A stretch of DNA of 64,000 nucleotides, from NCBI GenBank assembly GCA_025267735.1, contig CM046303.1, positions 45,335,380 to 45,399,379 of the forward strand, read 5' to 3'. Position 1 is the first letter of the stretch, and every line of letters starts with the position of its first letter. Shown here in pieces: positions 1-11,600 of the stretch. Below the pieces are notes generated by a model, which saw only the letters and a program-made list of their open reading frames with translations, did not search any database and had not been told where the DNA came from. The stretch comes from Mactra quadrangularis (taxonomy: Eukaryota; Mollusca; Bivalvia; Venerida; Mactridae). Made by a program: the position numbers and the translations under genes.

Positions 1-1348
1 CACCTATTATTTTTATTAAATGATAATTAATATAAGAATTGAAGATGTTTGTAAAGTGTATATGCTGGACGTTAGATACTTAACATTTGACCATTTATGA
101 ATAAAATTATTTTAGCGGGAAACTTGGACACGGCACGTGCAAGGTGACTTCATAGTATAAGTAATACAAAACTAAATCGTACTTGAATTGAATCTAAATA
201 TATTGTTTACGTATAACATTTAAAATGCTGAACGTTAGATATTTAACATTTGACCGTTTACAAATAAATATTGGCAAAATCTCATCAAAAAATGAATATC
301 TGTACATAAATCTTCGCATAAATCATTTCTCGTATACACTTTTATAAAATGGGGACGAATCGTCTAAACTCTGATATTTTGGGGACGGATCGTCCAAGGA
401 CGAATGTGACTGGGGACGGATCGTCTAGAGGGAGAATAGTCTTGGGGACGGATCGTCTGTATACCGCCTGGTACAACCAATTTTCGATCAGCTAACGGTT
501 AATTGCCGTGAAAGTCATACGTAAAGGACGAACAGCGTCTATAAACGCTTTTCGATCAGATGCTGATAAAGTATACTGCGCGTCATAGATAGTGTAACAA
601 GATGTCATAAACCATTATTTTAGATATTAAACACAATATTTAACTTTCACTGACATATAAACTTTTCAAAACCTATTTAAAGTGTATGTTAATGATAGTT
701 TTGAAAGTTTACATGTGGAGGAAACACAGTTGGGGCACTAGAATGTGTCTTCTCTTCTAATGACCCTTACTGTTCTCAAAAATCGTAAAAGTATCCGTTT
801 TGTCATGATAATAGGGTATTTATGACCAGTTAGTCGGTACGTGATTTTCAAAAATTCAAAGAGTGAAACATTCGGTAAATAATATTAATAAACTACAACT
901 CCAAATATTTGAAAAAATAAGAAAAGTTAGTAAAGAGCCATATATACAAAGTCTCAATTTTTCTGTGAAGTATACTTTCCAAATATGGAAAAGTAGGTGG
1001 AGCCATATGAAATGATGCTGTCTGTCAGACGACACGCTTCAAACAAAAGAAAATGTTGGATTTAATATTTAAAACACATATTTACGATGTAAAATTTTGG
1101 GAATAGTGAAAATAACTAAAATTTGTTGTAGGTAAGTTTGGCACGTTTTTTTACCGATTGTATCCCCTATTTTCTTTAAAAAACGTCGAATGATAAACCT
1201 TCAGCGTGTGTAAACAAAACATGTGCGGGACAAAGCGGAAAGGGCCAGTTTAGCCTGCATAACTAAAAATTTCCAGGGCCGATCGAATATTGGTTGTGAT
1301 CGAAAATAGGTTGTGTCGGGATATATGTGTTGTTTTTATCTTTGACAG
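1..1348. other. 5' flank or intron upstream of the first visible THADA-like exon
   Basis: No coding exon is recognisable here. A duplicated phrase containing ACGTTAGATA and TTAACATTTGACC occurs near 68-98 and 228-258. A cluster of four short near-palindromic boxes lies at 349-458 and is listed separately. The THADA start codon and first exon or exons are not seen and may lie upstream of the window or be lost. Confidence 0.5.
349..458. repeat. Four spaced copies of a near-palindromic GGGGACGGATCGTC box
   Basis: The box TGGGGACGGATCGTCT (first copy has GAATCGTCT) occurs at about 349-365, 379-395, 411-426 and 442-458. Spacing is about 30-32 bases, roughly three helical turns. Only the box is conserved; the spacers are unrelated. 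That is unlike an ordinary tandem repeat and resembles an array of protein-binding sites or a transposon subterminal region. Function unknown. Confidence 0.6.
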
Positions 1349-1437
1349 GAGAAAATACTGATGGTGTTGATAAAGAGATCTTAGATTTAGTACTGACAGC
1401 TAGGAATGCTAAAGAACAGATTAATGCTCTTAAAAAG
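1349..1437 (+). CDS. THADA: THADA-like exon a (N-terminal)
   Basis: The acceptor is TTTGACAG and the donor AAG|GTACCA. The exon enters after the first base of a codon and ends in phase 0. It encodes about 29 residues including KEILDLVLTARNAKEQIN. These align with the vertebrate THADA stretch around LASLLLHCVQLTDGVSQI. It continues in frame into the exon at 2130. The donor is weaker than consensus. Confidence 0.6.
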
Positions 1438-1469
1438 GTACCATTGTCTTAAAGTTTAAGTGAGGTTTT

Positions 1470-2010
1470 TAAGTCTGCTTCCATGTACATGTACATGTTC
1501 AGCGGACTTTCAATTTTGTATATATAATCCCTATGTATAACCTCAGATCTGATCAATTGATGTTTCGTTGCTTTTTGAGGGTGAATTTGACTAGTAGGTG
1601 AGAAGTTGGAGATTGGATGCGTTGCATTCCTTGTGTTTTTATTATATGTAAGAGGGGAATTTTCGTAGTATGATATAAAATGTCAAGCTCCTATGGTATA
1701 ACCCTTTAATGCTGTTTATTCCTCCACAGTAACCCATTACTCCTAGCTGGAGTGAAACAAGATTTTCTTAAAATAGCTGTGCCCCTAGTATAAACAGTCA
1801 GTTTATATTATTTAGTCAAATAGCAAAGTGATGGCATTTTATAGTCTAAGTTTCATGCTAATGACGAACTTTACAGAAGACATATTGGAACACCCTCAGG
1901 TTCCAATTTAGGCCTGGCTGTAGTGAAGCTATCGCTGGTTAATTTGTTGCTCAAAGAAATTAGCAGTGCCCCTCATTAAGTTTGAACCCAGAACCTCTGA
2001 ATACTTTAGC
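1470..2010. repeat. Dispersed repeat, diverged copy in the first intron
   Basis: It shares with 17735-17965 the opening TCTGCTTCCAT, the GACTTTCAA phrase, a GGAGTGAAACAA segment, and TTGCTCAAAGAAATTAGCAGTGCCCC. Blocks are further apart, suggesting an internal insertion or duplication. Confidence 0.5.
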
Positions 2011-2129
2011 GCTAGGCTTCTTCTCCTAGTGTATCCTCCTAATGTGTCTTTAATTATTTAAGCTCAAATTGGTTTCACTAAATCTCATCCTCCAAGAAAT
2101 CATATAGCTTTATACATTATAATTTCTAG

Positions 2130-2269
2130 GTAACAAGGATTATAAATGAAAGAATACAAGCCAACATCAATACTGCATCAACAGAAGCTGTAGAAACATC
2201 ATTACAATTCCTTACACGTCTCTTGTTTGTAACAACTAGTAATAATCCAATTAGAAGATTTCTGAAAAG
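2130..2269 (+). CDS. THADA: THADA-like exon b (N-terminal HEAT region)
   Basis: The acceptor is ATTTCTAG and the donor AAAAG|GTAAAG. Entry is phase 0 and exit phase 2. It encodes about 46 residues, starting VTRIINERIQANINTAS and ending NNPIRRFLK. The end corresponds to the vertebrate LKNPLKKVLASSL helix pair. The alternating hydrophobic pattern fits a HEAT repeat. The frame joins the exon at 3073 to give a Ser at the junction. Confidence 0.68.
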
Positions 2270-3072
2270 GTAAAGAATTTAGAATATTTATAGTGCAATT
2301 GTTGTACATCTTAGTTTATAGATGACAATTTATGATTATATTTTAGTTTGTTGGACTTTAGTTTTCTAAACCTTGACTTACACAGTCATGTAGGTGGTAG
2401 GGTTCACTCATCAGTGTTGGGGGAAAAACAACAACATAGGTTTTTGATGTGATTTGAACAAAGGTCCAGCTGGCTATCAAACATGTTCTTGTTCAAAGTT
2501 GTTACCACTAAGACCAGGGACGAGGAAATCGCCGGTTTTTAGACCGATTTTTTCATTTAGGACCGATTTTTGACCTCAAACCTTTAATTTCCATAATTTT
2601 CAAGAAAACATATTGATAAAATATTATCATACATCAATCAGTTACATAAACCCATTGTTTATTGCTGTAATATCCTGCTTAATTGTCTGCAGTTTACATC
2701 AAGGACCCTGTATATGTATTCATGGTTACAGGTATCATCCGGGGTTGATGCAGTGATATTGTTTTGATCGAGCACAGCAAGCCAAGACCTACAGGCTCTT
2801 TATTCTTTAAAAACAAGTGCTGTTCATATTCTGATTCTCACTGTTCCACAGTTTTGAAATGTTTAGAACTGTATTAACATGTAGCTGGTTTGCTTTATAT
2901 TGGCTTTTGGTATGACACAAACAGTTATGATCGATTAGGTTTTTAATTGTCATGATCTCATATGTTCATTCTAGTCTAGATGACTTTTTGTGATGACTAG
3001 TCAATCAGCTAAAATAAGAAAATATTTTAAAGCACACATCCATAATAACATGCCATATTTCTAATTTTTCAG

Positions 3073-3244
3073 TTATTTTTTGGGTCTACCTATAAGTATT
3101 ACAAAAGATGTTGTGAAACCTAAGATAGAACATTGTCTATGTCTAGTGTGTGACGAAAATGTTACTGTACCTAATAATGCTGACACCCTTGGAAATATAA
3201 CATCAGATCTTCAAGACAAACATGAACTATCTCATTCTAACTGA
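3073..3244 (+). CDS. THADA: THADA-like exon c, reads into TGA with no clear donor
   Basis: After the acceptor TTTTTCAG the frame set by the previous exon reads YFLGLPISITKDVVKP and onward for 56 codons, then meets TGA at 3242-3244. The match to the vertebrate LNSLPDFFLPEAMHRF region is fair. The next exon (3876) needs this exon to end in phase 1. The only phase-1 GT candidates lie inside the frame and are poor donors. Either the native donor has mutated or a weak internal one is used. Confidence 0.5.
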
Positions 3245-3739
3245 GACATAATGTTGATGTTATAGCTTGTTTAATAGAAAACTTCTCTATATGTTAGTAT
3301 TATATCATGACAGGGTTCATACAAATTGGAAAAATCATGGAAAATGAGATTTTTCTGGAAAAATCATCAAATTTAGAGAATAGGGAAATATCATGGAAAA
3401 TAAATAGAAAATAAGAAAATGTCATGCAAACATTTCATGGTGTCATTAAAAATCTATTTTATGTATATTTTTATTTAAACCCATAAAAATGAATGAAAAC
3501 ATACATTCAAGCATGAATCACAACTTTTAAATGTTGGGCTACAAATTGAGATTTTTATTACAACAGGAGACTATCTCTGATTGTTTATTAATATTTCTCC
3601 CCCAGCAGTATAATATTGATAATTTACACATTTCCATGTGCAGTGTGATAATTGCATTTGTTTTATGTTATCCTGTATCTGTCATAACAAAAATATGTTA
3701 TATCCTATAATATGTTATAGGAGGGGGGAGGGGTTAATT

Positions 3740-3815
3740 GCTGGATGTGGGGATCGAACCCATGACCTCCTGCATGCAAGTCAGACATTTTTCCTACTAA
3801 GCTAGATGGACCAAA
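3740..3815 (-). repeat. tRNA-derived SINE head (A and B boxes)
   Basis: On the minus strand TAGCTTAGTAGG is a close pol III A box. About 40 bases on, GGGTTCGATCCCC is a close B box. The intervening arm has a GCATGC stem resembling tRNA-Ala or a related tRNA. Acceptor pairing is poor and the element lies in an intron, so a SINE or tRNA pseudogene is likelier than a working tRNA. Confidence 0.6.
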
Positions 3816-3875
3816 GAATATTACAACATATACAATATATTCTACCCTGCTGCAAGTTTGTTTTAAATATTTCAG

Positions 3876-3960
3876 GTGAAGACTGTATACAAGATACATG
3901 TGACCAGTTACTATCATACCTCACTGATGTACAACAATGTTTTTATTTCTCATTCTCAAA
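3876..3960 (+). CDS. THADA: THADA-like exon d
   Basis: The acceptor is ATATTTCAG and the donor AAA|GTATGT. Entry is phase 1 and exit phase 2. It encodes EDCIQDTCDQLLSYLTD followed by a short aromatic stretch. This matches the vertebrate segment around NISSCMENFNLGRASVNNLL. It joins the exon at 4506 in frame through a Lys codon. Confidence 0.62.
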
Positions 3961-4082
3961 GTATGTATATGATATGTGATAAATTTATTATGAAAATATT
4001 TGGCATTTTTTGCAATTTACATTGATAGATTGGTCAAAAGTGTTTAAGTTAAATTTTTACTCTACTGTCTGTGATGCATACA

Positions 4083-4206
4083 TTAAACCTGCTGATTTAA
4101 ATACTCACTGCAGTAGTTCTGTATTCACTATCTATAAAATAAGTTATCCATATCTACCTATAAGGATTATTAAACAAATATCTAGTGTATAAATCAGCAG
4201 GGTTAA
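4083..4206. mobile_element. piggyBac-like MITE, TTAA-flanked, family 1
   Basis: The ends are TTAAACCTGCTGATTTA and TAAATCAGCAGGGTTAA, an inverted pair with TTAA at each edge as in piggyBac-type insertion. A second family member lies at 18306-18419, also inside an intron of this gene. About 120 bases, no coding capacity. Confidence 0.65.
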
Positions 4207-4505
4207 TGTATGAGCCACTGACAGTTAAATAAAAAATAACAATATTTCTAGTGATTATGATATGCATGCAATATTTTTTGTTTCTGTGATTTTAACCTTA
4301 AGGTGAATGCTACTTCCTTTGATACCAATCTCTGCCTCTCTGATACTTAAAGACCTTTATTTCTGATGATGAAGTGATAGAATTTATCAACTGTTCAAAT
4401 AATACAAAATGTAAATTTCAATAATTCTGTGTCAAATTAGTAAATGTCCAATTCATAAATTTTAAATTCTGTGTTGAATTAGTAAATGTTGTTTTTTCTC
4501 TGTAG

Positions 4506-4690
4506 GTTTGATCTGTCATTGGTGGAACAAAATCAAGTAGCACATCATATACTTGAAACAACTAAACTTGTCAATAGAGTATGTCAGAGATCTGTAGTTG
4601 CTATGACAACATTGAAACAAAATGGTTATTTGTATGATAAATCTTTTCCAAGTAAATTGTTACAGATAGATAGAGATGTTCTAAAAACAG
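4506..4690 (+). CDS. THADA: THADA-like exon e
   Basis: The acceptor is CTCTGTAG and the donor ACAG|GTATGC. Entry is phase 2 and exit phase 1. It encodes about 61 residues. The stretch SLVEQNQVAHHILETTKLV aligns with the vertebrate IQTQLMNDLLVGIRVSMML helix. No exon was found for roughly the next 250-300 vertebrate residues. The next segment found (6616) reads in phase 0, so the two cannot be adjacent exons in an intact gene. Confidence 0.65.
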
Positions 4691-4985
4691 GTATGCTATA
4701 CTCTCTATGAGATTTTACTGCTCATATTTGTAAATTTTGAGTTATTTATTTCCGAAATTTCATCTCTAGATCTAAAAGAATAAATGCTATTGTATTTTTA
4801 TTAATTTATGATATAGGTGTAAGTTGATTCGAATGCTTTTTGTAATTAATTGATAATTAAATTTTCCCAAAAAATGTTATTGATAAAGGTGATATAAGTA
4901 AGTCTCTAGTTTGAAGTCCATTTGTAATCTTCTCAGGCGCTGGAAAAAATACTGAATTGTAACATTCATCCTCAAAATACTAAAA

Positions 4986-5072
4986 TTTCACGTTTGTTTA
5001 TCATGAATCTGGCAGAAATTCTTGATTAGAATTTATAATCTCATATGGAAAGAATGATAAACAAACGTCTAG
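4986..5072. mobile_element. Short foldback element
   Basis: ACGTTTGTTTATCAT near 4990 and ATGATAAACAAACGT near 5055 form a 15-base perfect inverted repeat around an AT-rich loop. It is consistent with a small MITE remnant in the THADA-like intron. Confidence 0.5.
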
Positions 5073-5094
5073 GATTTAGCTCTTAACCAACTAC

Positions 5095-5290
5095 ATGTAC
5101 TTAGCACATACTTTCGCCAGTGACTGTCAACTGCCCTACATATATAAAAACTTTGATAGGAGGGAGAATGGCTGTAAAAATAACTTCATGACCAAGCTTC
5201 AAGAAAGTATGACTGGCCTGTGAATCAAACCCACGACCCCTTTATCTGTAGACTTGCATACTACCAATTGAGCTAGCCCAGCGGCTTTAT
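5095..5290 (-). repeat. tRNA-derived SINE with body
   Basis: On the minus strand there is an A box TAGCTCAATTGG and a B box like GGGTTTGATTC, near 5215-5285, followed by a body. The body's far end (AGCACATACTTTCGCCAGTGACTG at 5103-5126 on the plus strand) recurs at about 28314-28338, showing it is dispersed. Family not named with confidence. Confidence 0.6.
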
Positions 5291-5521
5291 CTATTTCATG
5301 GACCATGGAAGTGTCACATACTATATGCATTTTACATAATATATTTTTGTTTGTCTTTTAACAACTAGCAGGGTCTGTTATTGTTATTTAAAATATAATT
5401 GGTCATGTTAGCAACACTGATTTCAACAGAATGGTCTAGTTGTTTTATAGACCTTGATATATTTTATCTGTGAAATACATGGATGAAAGTTTTTGTATTT
5501 ATAATGGTTATAGTATTTTAA

Positions 5522-6139
5522 CCCTTTACTGGTTGCGACATGTGTGAAAAGTAGCCATTTTTTCACCATTACGTGCAAGGGCTATTTCAAAATGCACTAA
5601 TTTCATCATTAATTATCATATAGATATACAACTTGGCCAAGTTATTACCTGGGTGAATGTCTTTCAGAAAAACCAAGTTGAGCCCTTATCCCCGTTACCA
5701 TGGCAACGCTGGGGCGGAGCAAAAACGGCAAAAATGCAATTTTCGCTCCTTTTCAACCCCACATTTGCGTTTCAAACAGTAATACTTTCCAAAATTGAGG
5801 TCTAAAGTGCCAGGTCTTTTCAGATACTGAAAACGTGTTTTCTTATCAGCATTTGGCGCCATTTTTCTGCACTCAATGAACTCAATTTTTTTCTGGCGAT
5901 GAGGGGCGCTGCGCCCCCTTCAAACCCAAGCAACAAAGGGGGGCACATCCCCCCCTTTGGAACCCCCCTGAGACATCTTTTTTGGAGGGAGGCGCGCAAA
6001 AAAAGCTTATTTTTTGGAGACAACTCTCCTTAAGTGAAATTCACTTATTCCAGTTAAAAAACGCCATTTTCAAGGCTGTGGCAGCCATTTTGGAGGGGGG
6101 GTCTAGACACGTAAAAATGCGGAATTGAGCGGTTAAGGG
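5522..6139. mobile_element. piggyBac-like MITE, TTAA-flanked, about 620 bp
   Basis: TTAA at 5518-5521 is followed by CCCTTTACTGGTTGCG. At the other end CGGTTAAGGG is followed by TTAA at 6140-6143. CCC/GGG termini next to a TTAA duplication are the piggyBac signature. The interior is GC-richer than its surroundings and has no transposase. An open minus-strand frame inside it (5820-6023) is not gene-like. Confidence 0.65.
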
Positions 6140-6615
6140 TTAAAAATAACATACTTTATGTGGGGTATATGATTGTCTTTTCTTGTTATACATTTATACA
6201 TTAATAGTAGGTTTTCAGTATTTTTATAATTTTCAACTTCCACCCATGTCCGTAATATTGTAATTATGGATGGGAGTTTCATTATGTTAACACAATAGGT
6301 ACACAGTTTTAACGACTAATTTATATCAGTACTGGATATTTGGTCCAGCAAAATGGATTTTTTTTTAAAGGACTGAATAAAAGTTTAGTGGACAAAAAAA
6401 TTTGAGGGAACTGGTTTAAATAATTTTGTATTGAATATGGGAAATGTAAGCTGTAAAAATTGGTGGACTGTCAGACCACTCACATTCCAAAAAACACTGG
6501 CCCGACACTAATTTCATTAGACTCCGTCCACGGTCCTCTGGCTTAAAATCGAAGACTGGGTACATAATTGAACAACTTGTATCATTCATTGCAACTTTTA
6601 TATTTTCTATTATAG

Positions 6616-6772
6616 GCTACAGATTTATATGAGTTATTATTTTAGAGTTATAAAAGTGAGTTAAAGATCTCAGATAGTACAGATATAAATGTATGGTGTA
6701 ATCATTGGTTAAAACCTGTCTTAGACGTACTTTGTGGACATAACAAATTACAGAAAAAAACATATCATAGAG
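6616..6772 (+). CDS. THADA: THADA-like exon f with in-frame TAG and homopolymer frameshift
   Basis: The acceptor is CTATTATAG and the donor AGAG|GTAACA. Phase 0 reads ATDLYELLF, then TAG at 6643-6645, then SYKSELKISDSTDINVW and onward. It matches the vertebrate ASDLLETMFRNHKSHLKS and WHETWVSPLLFILCEGN stretches on both sides of the stop. So the stop falls inside conserved sequence. After the A7 run (6754-6760) the frame leaves the family. One fewer A would restore both the alignment and the phase needed by the next exon. Confidence 0.62.
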
Positions 6773-7225
6773 GTAACAGTTTATACTTTCTTCCCCCTTT
6801 GATTACTTCATGTACATTCTGTCTGTTCTGAAATACTATATCTAGGTTTAAAATCTGTGTTCGCAGGTTTAGCAAAAAAACAGTTGTAACCCAATATAAG
6901 GAAAGAGGGAGTTACCTCCGTTTTGTGCTAAACTGGCAAATAAACTGATTATTTACTAACTTGATGTAATCAGAAAACTTCAACTGAATATGCCTGTTGA
7001 GAATCTAGCCTTAAATCAACGTTTTTAGATTGAAGTTGGATGAAATGAGGATAGGAAAATTTGGTCGAAACTTGATCATCTTGAAAATGAGACTGAATGA
7101 AATGCCTTTGTCTTACTGGATAGTTTGTGTAATGATTTTCTCCTATCCAATACAGTTTTTCACCTACAATAGTTTATTATTCATCAAATTGTATATATCA
7201 TTGTGATTTTCTACATTATATTCAG

Positions 7226-7328
7226 TATATTTTACCAAAGATTTTAACCAATGAGTCATCTGCTATGAAGTATATAATACCTGAATTATCTAAACAGGAT
7301 TCAAATTGTGACTCTCTTCATAATGAAG
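7226..7328 (+). CDS. THADA: THADA-like exon g
   Basis: The acceptor is TATATTCAG and the donor GAAG|GTAAAA. Entry is phase 0 and exit phase 1. It encodes YILPKILTNESSAMKYIIP and onward. This matches vertebrate YYLPKLLSYSPESLQYMVK. About 220 vertebrate residues are then unaccounted for before the exon at 13443. That exon's entry phase would still accept a direct splice. Confidence 0.66.
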
Positions 7329-7425
7329 GTAAAATTCTTACAATTTACACTAATTTATTGAGATAATTACTATGGTAACATAAAGATAATATTTTAATAT
7401 TAAACATAAAAGTGATTGATTTTTA

Positions 7426-8412
7426 GCCAGATTTTTCAACGAAAAAATTCGGCTAATAGTTTGTTAGCCGGATTTTTCAACGGGCGGGCGGGCGTCCGGT
7501 GTCGTTAACAATTGCGTTAAAGTTTTTAATGTACCTTATATTTCTGCCATTTATAGTCAGATCTCTACAAAACTTTATACGATGATAACATACCATGTGA
7601 TGAACAGAATAAGACAAGAACCGCAACTCTACCGCGCTTTATTATGGATTATTGCCCTTTGTAATTTTGGGTGTCTGGTGTCGTTAACAATTGCGTTAAA
7701 GTTTTTAATTTGGCATATTTTTCTGCCATTTATGGTCAGATCTTTACGAAACTTCATGCAATGATAACATACCATGTGATGAACAGATTAAGACAGTAAC
7801 GATAACTCTACCTGGCTAAATAATGGAATATTTCCCTTTGGTTTTTTTGCGTTAAAGTTTTCAAATTGTTGGATATCTCTGCCATTTATGGTTAGATGTT
7901 TATATAATTTCATACAATGATAACTTACCATTTGTTGAAAGAATTAGACAGTAATGGCAACTCTACCTGGCTTAAATATGGATTTTTTCCCTTTGTATTT
8001 TTTATGATAAAGGTTTCAGTATGTTGGATCTCTCCAATAGCAAGTATTCTGGCATTTTCCTGTCATATTTTCCCGCCATTTTGTTTCAACAATTCACCAT
8101 TTGCCATATAAGATTTTTTTAATTAAATTCTCTTACTAATTTCATACCATTAGTGTTGCTTTATTTTCATTGATAGTTTTCATGTCTTATGCCATCTTTG
8201 TCAAATACCAACAAAATAATCAGATAAGATACAATAGGACAAATATATAGTAACTGAAACTCTTTTTTTCCTTCAAGATTCATTATCGCCCTTTGTATAA
8301 CTTCTGATAAGCAATTTATCAAATGACTTTCTTTTGTACCAACGTAGACTTGTTCTCAATGTTCCCATATGCAGAAAAATCCGGCTTTAATGTGGCTCCC
8401 ACATTATCTTTC
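7426..8412. mobile_element. Non-autonomous element with degenerate internal tandem repeat
   Basis: AGCCGGATTTTTC near 7465 (and a degenerate AGCCAGATTTTTC near 7428) and GAAAAATCCGGCT near 8374 form inverted termini. Between them a roughly 150-170-base unit recurs three times (starts near 7500, 7680 and 7845). Its landmarks are TTGCGTTAAAGTTTT, TTTCTGCCATTTAT and ATGATAAC(A/T)TACCAT. There are no coding features. Termini plus tandem core resemble short mollusc repeat transposons, but the family is not assigned. Confidence 0.55.
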
Positions 8413-8603
8413 TTGTTATTATTGAATTAGATGTCAACATTAATTTTTTATCTTTATAACTGAATTCGACATCATGTGATATAATTACATGTATTAAGTC
8501 TATTTTGCTCAACATTCAATCAATGATCATTCTCGTGGATTGTGAATCTAATATGTAATGTAAGATGGTGTTTGTTCAAAGCTCTAAAAATTTATTCAAC
8601 AAT

Positions 8604-11600
8604 ATTCGTTTTTTGACTCTTGTAATTCATGTGACAATGTTCATGTTCAGGACTCTGGTAATTCATGTGACAATGTTCATGTTCATGTCTCTGGTAATTC
8701 ATGTAACAATGTTCATGTTCAGGACTCTGGTAATTCATGTGACCATGTTCAGGTCTCTGGTAATTCATGTGACAACGTTCATGTTCAGGGCTCTGGTAAT
8801 TCATGTGATAATGTTCATGTTCAGGACTCTGGTAATTCATGCAACAATGTTCATGTTCAGGACTCTGGTAATTCATGTAACAATGTTCATGTTCAGGACT
8901 CTGGTAATTCATGTGATAATGTTCATGTTCAGGACTCTGGTAATTCATGTAACAATGTTCATGTTCAGGACTCTGGTAATTCATGTAACAATGTTCATGT
9001 TCAGGACTCTGGTAATTCATGTAACAATGTTCATGTTCAGGACTCTGGTAATTCATGTGACAATGTTCATGTTCAGTACTCTGGTAATTTATGTAACAAT
9101 GTTCATGTTTAGGACTCAAGTAATTTATGTAACAATGTTCATGTTCAGGTCTCTTCTTACTCATGTATTGATGTTTATGTTCAGGATTCTGGTTATTCAA
9201 TTTACTATGTTCATGTGTAAAGCTCTAGTAATTCAAGCTATAATTTTCGTGTTCAAAGCTCTTGTAATTCATGTAACAATGTTTATGTTTAGGACTTTGG
9301 TAATTCATGTGACAATGTTCATGTTTAGGATATTGGTAATTCATGCGACAATGTTCATGTTTAAAGCTTTAGTAATTCATGTGACAATGTTCATGTTCAG
9401 GACTCTGGTTATTCATGTGACAATGTTCATGTTCATGTCTCTGGTAATTCATGTAACAATGTTCATGTTCAGGACTCTGGTAATTCATGTGACCATGTTC
9501 AGGTCTCTGGTAATTCATGTGACACCGTTCATGTTCAGGGCTCTGGTAATTCATGTGATAATGATAATGTTCATGTTCAGGACTCTGGTAATTCATGTAA
9601 CAATGTTCATGTTCAGGACTTTGGTAATTCATGTAACAATGTTCATGTTCAGGACTCTGGTAATTCATGTAACAATGTTCATGTTCAGGACTCTGGTAAT
9701 TCATGTGACAATGTTCATGTTCAGTACTCTGGTAATTTATGTAACAATGTTCATGTTTAGGACTCAAGTAATTTATGTAACAATGTTCATGTTCAGGTCT
9801 CTTCTTACTCATGTATTGATGTTTATGTTCAGGATTCTGGTTATTTAATTAACTATGTTCATGTGTAAAGCTCTAGTAATTCAAGCTATAATTTTCGTGT
9901 CCAAAGCTCTTGTAATTCATGTAACAATGTTTATGTTTAGGACTTTGGTAATTCATGTGACAATGTTCATGTTTAGGATATTGGTAATTCATGCGACAAT
10001 GTTCATGTTTAAAGCTTTAGTAATTCATGTGACAATGTTCATGTTCAGGACTCTGGTTATTCATGTGACAATGTTTATGTTCAGGTCTCTGGTAATTCAT
10101 GTGACAATGTTCATGTTCAAAGCTTAGGTACTTCATGTGACAAAGTTCATGTTCAAAGCTTTGGTAATTCATGTAACAATGTTTATGTCCAGGACTCTGG
10201 TAATTCATGTAACAATGTTCATGTTTGGGACTCTGGTAATTTATGTAACAATGTTCGTGTTTAGGACTCTGGTAATTCATGTAACAATGTTCATGTGCTG
10301 GACTCTGGTAATTCATGTGACAATGTTCATGTTCAGGACTCTGGTAATTCATGTAACAATGTTCATGTTCAGGGCTCTGGTAATTCATGTGACAATGTTC
10401 ATGTTCACGACTCTGGTAATTCATGTGTCCATGTTCAGGTCTCTGGTAATTCATGTGACAACGTTCATGTTCAGGGCTCTGGTAATTCATGTGATAATGT
10501 TCATGTTCAGGATTCTGGTAATTCATGTAACAATGTTCATGTTCAGGACTCTGGTAATTCATGTAACAATGTTCATGTTCAGGACTCTTCTTACTCATGT
10601 ATTGATGTTTATGTTCAGGATTCTGGTTATTCAATTAACTATGTTCATGTGTAAAGCTTTAGTAATTCAAGCTATAAGTTTTGTGTTCAAAGCTCTTGTA
10701 ATTCATGTAACAATGTTTATGTTTAGGACTTTGGTAATTCATGTGACAATGTTCATGTTTAGGATATTGGTAATTCATGCGACAATGTTCATGTTTAAAG
10801 CTTTAGTAATTCATGTGACAATGTTCATGTTCAGGACTCTGGTTATTCATGTGACAATGTTCATGTTCATGTCTCTGGTAATTCATGTAACAATGTTAAT
10901 GTTCAGGACTCTGGTAATTAATGTGACCATGTTCAGGTCTCTGGTAATTCATGTAACAATGTTCATGTTCAGGAATCTGGTAATTCATGTGACCATGTTC
11001 AGGGCTCTGGTAATTCATGTAACAATGTTCATGTTCAGGACTCTGGTAATTCATGTAACAGTGTTCATGTTCAGGACTCTGGTAATTCATGTGACCATGT
11101 TCAGGTCTCTGGTAATTCATGTGACAACGTTCATGTTCAGGGCTCTGGTAATTCATGTGATAATGTCCATGTTCAAGACTCTGGTAATTCATGTGACAAT
11201 GTTCATGTTCAGGACTCTGGTAATTCATGTGTCCATGTTCAGGACTCTGGTAATTCATGTGACAACGTTCATGTTCAGGGCTCTGGTAATTCATGTGATA
11301 ATGTTCATGTTCAGGGCTCTGGTAATTCATGTAACAATGTTCATGTTCAGGACTCTGGTAATTCATGTAACTATGTTCATGTTCAGGACTCTGGTAATTC
11401 ATGTGACAATGTTCATGTTCAGTACTCTGGTAATTTATGTGACAATGTTCATGTTTAGGACTGAAGTAATTGATGTAACAATGTTCCTGTTCAGGTCTCT
11501 TCTTACTCATGTATTGATGTTTATTTTCAGGATTCTGGTTATTCAATTAACTATGTTCATGTGTAAAGCTCTAGTAATTCAAGCTATAATTTTCGTGTTC

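Noticed and set aside
5820..6023. Minus-strand 67-codon frame
   Set aside because: It lies inside a piggyBac-like MITE with no start context or homologue.
8592..9200. Minus-strand Cys/His-rich repetitive frames in the minisatellite (also 9369-9812, 10017-10634, 10896-11546, 11715-12320, 12489-13007)
   Set aside because: They are the antisense reading of the same repeat. The repeat unit length explains the openness.
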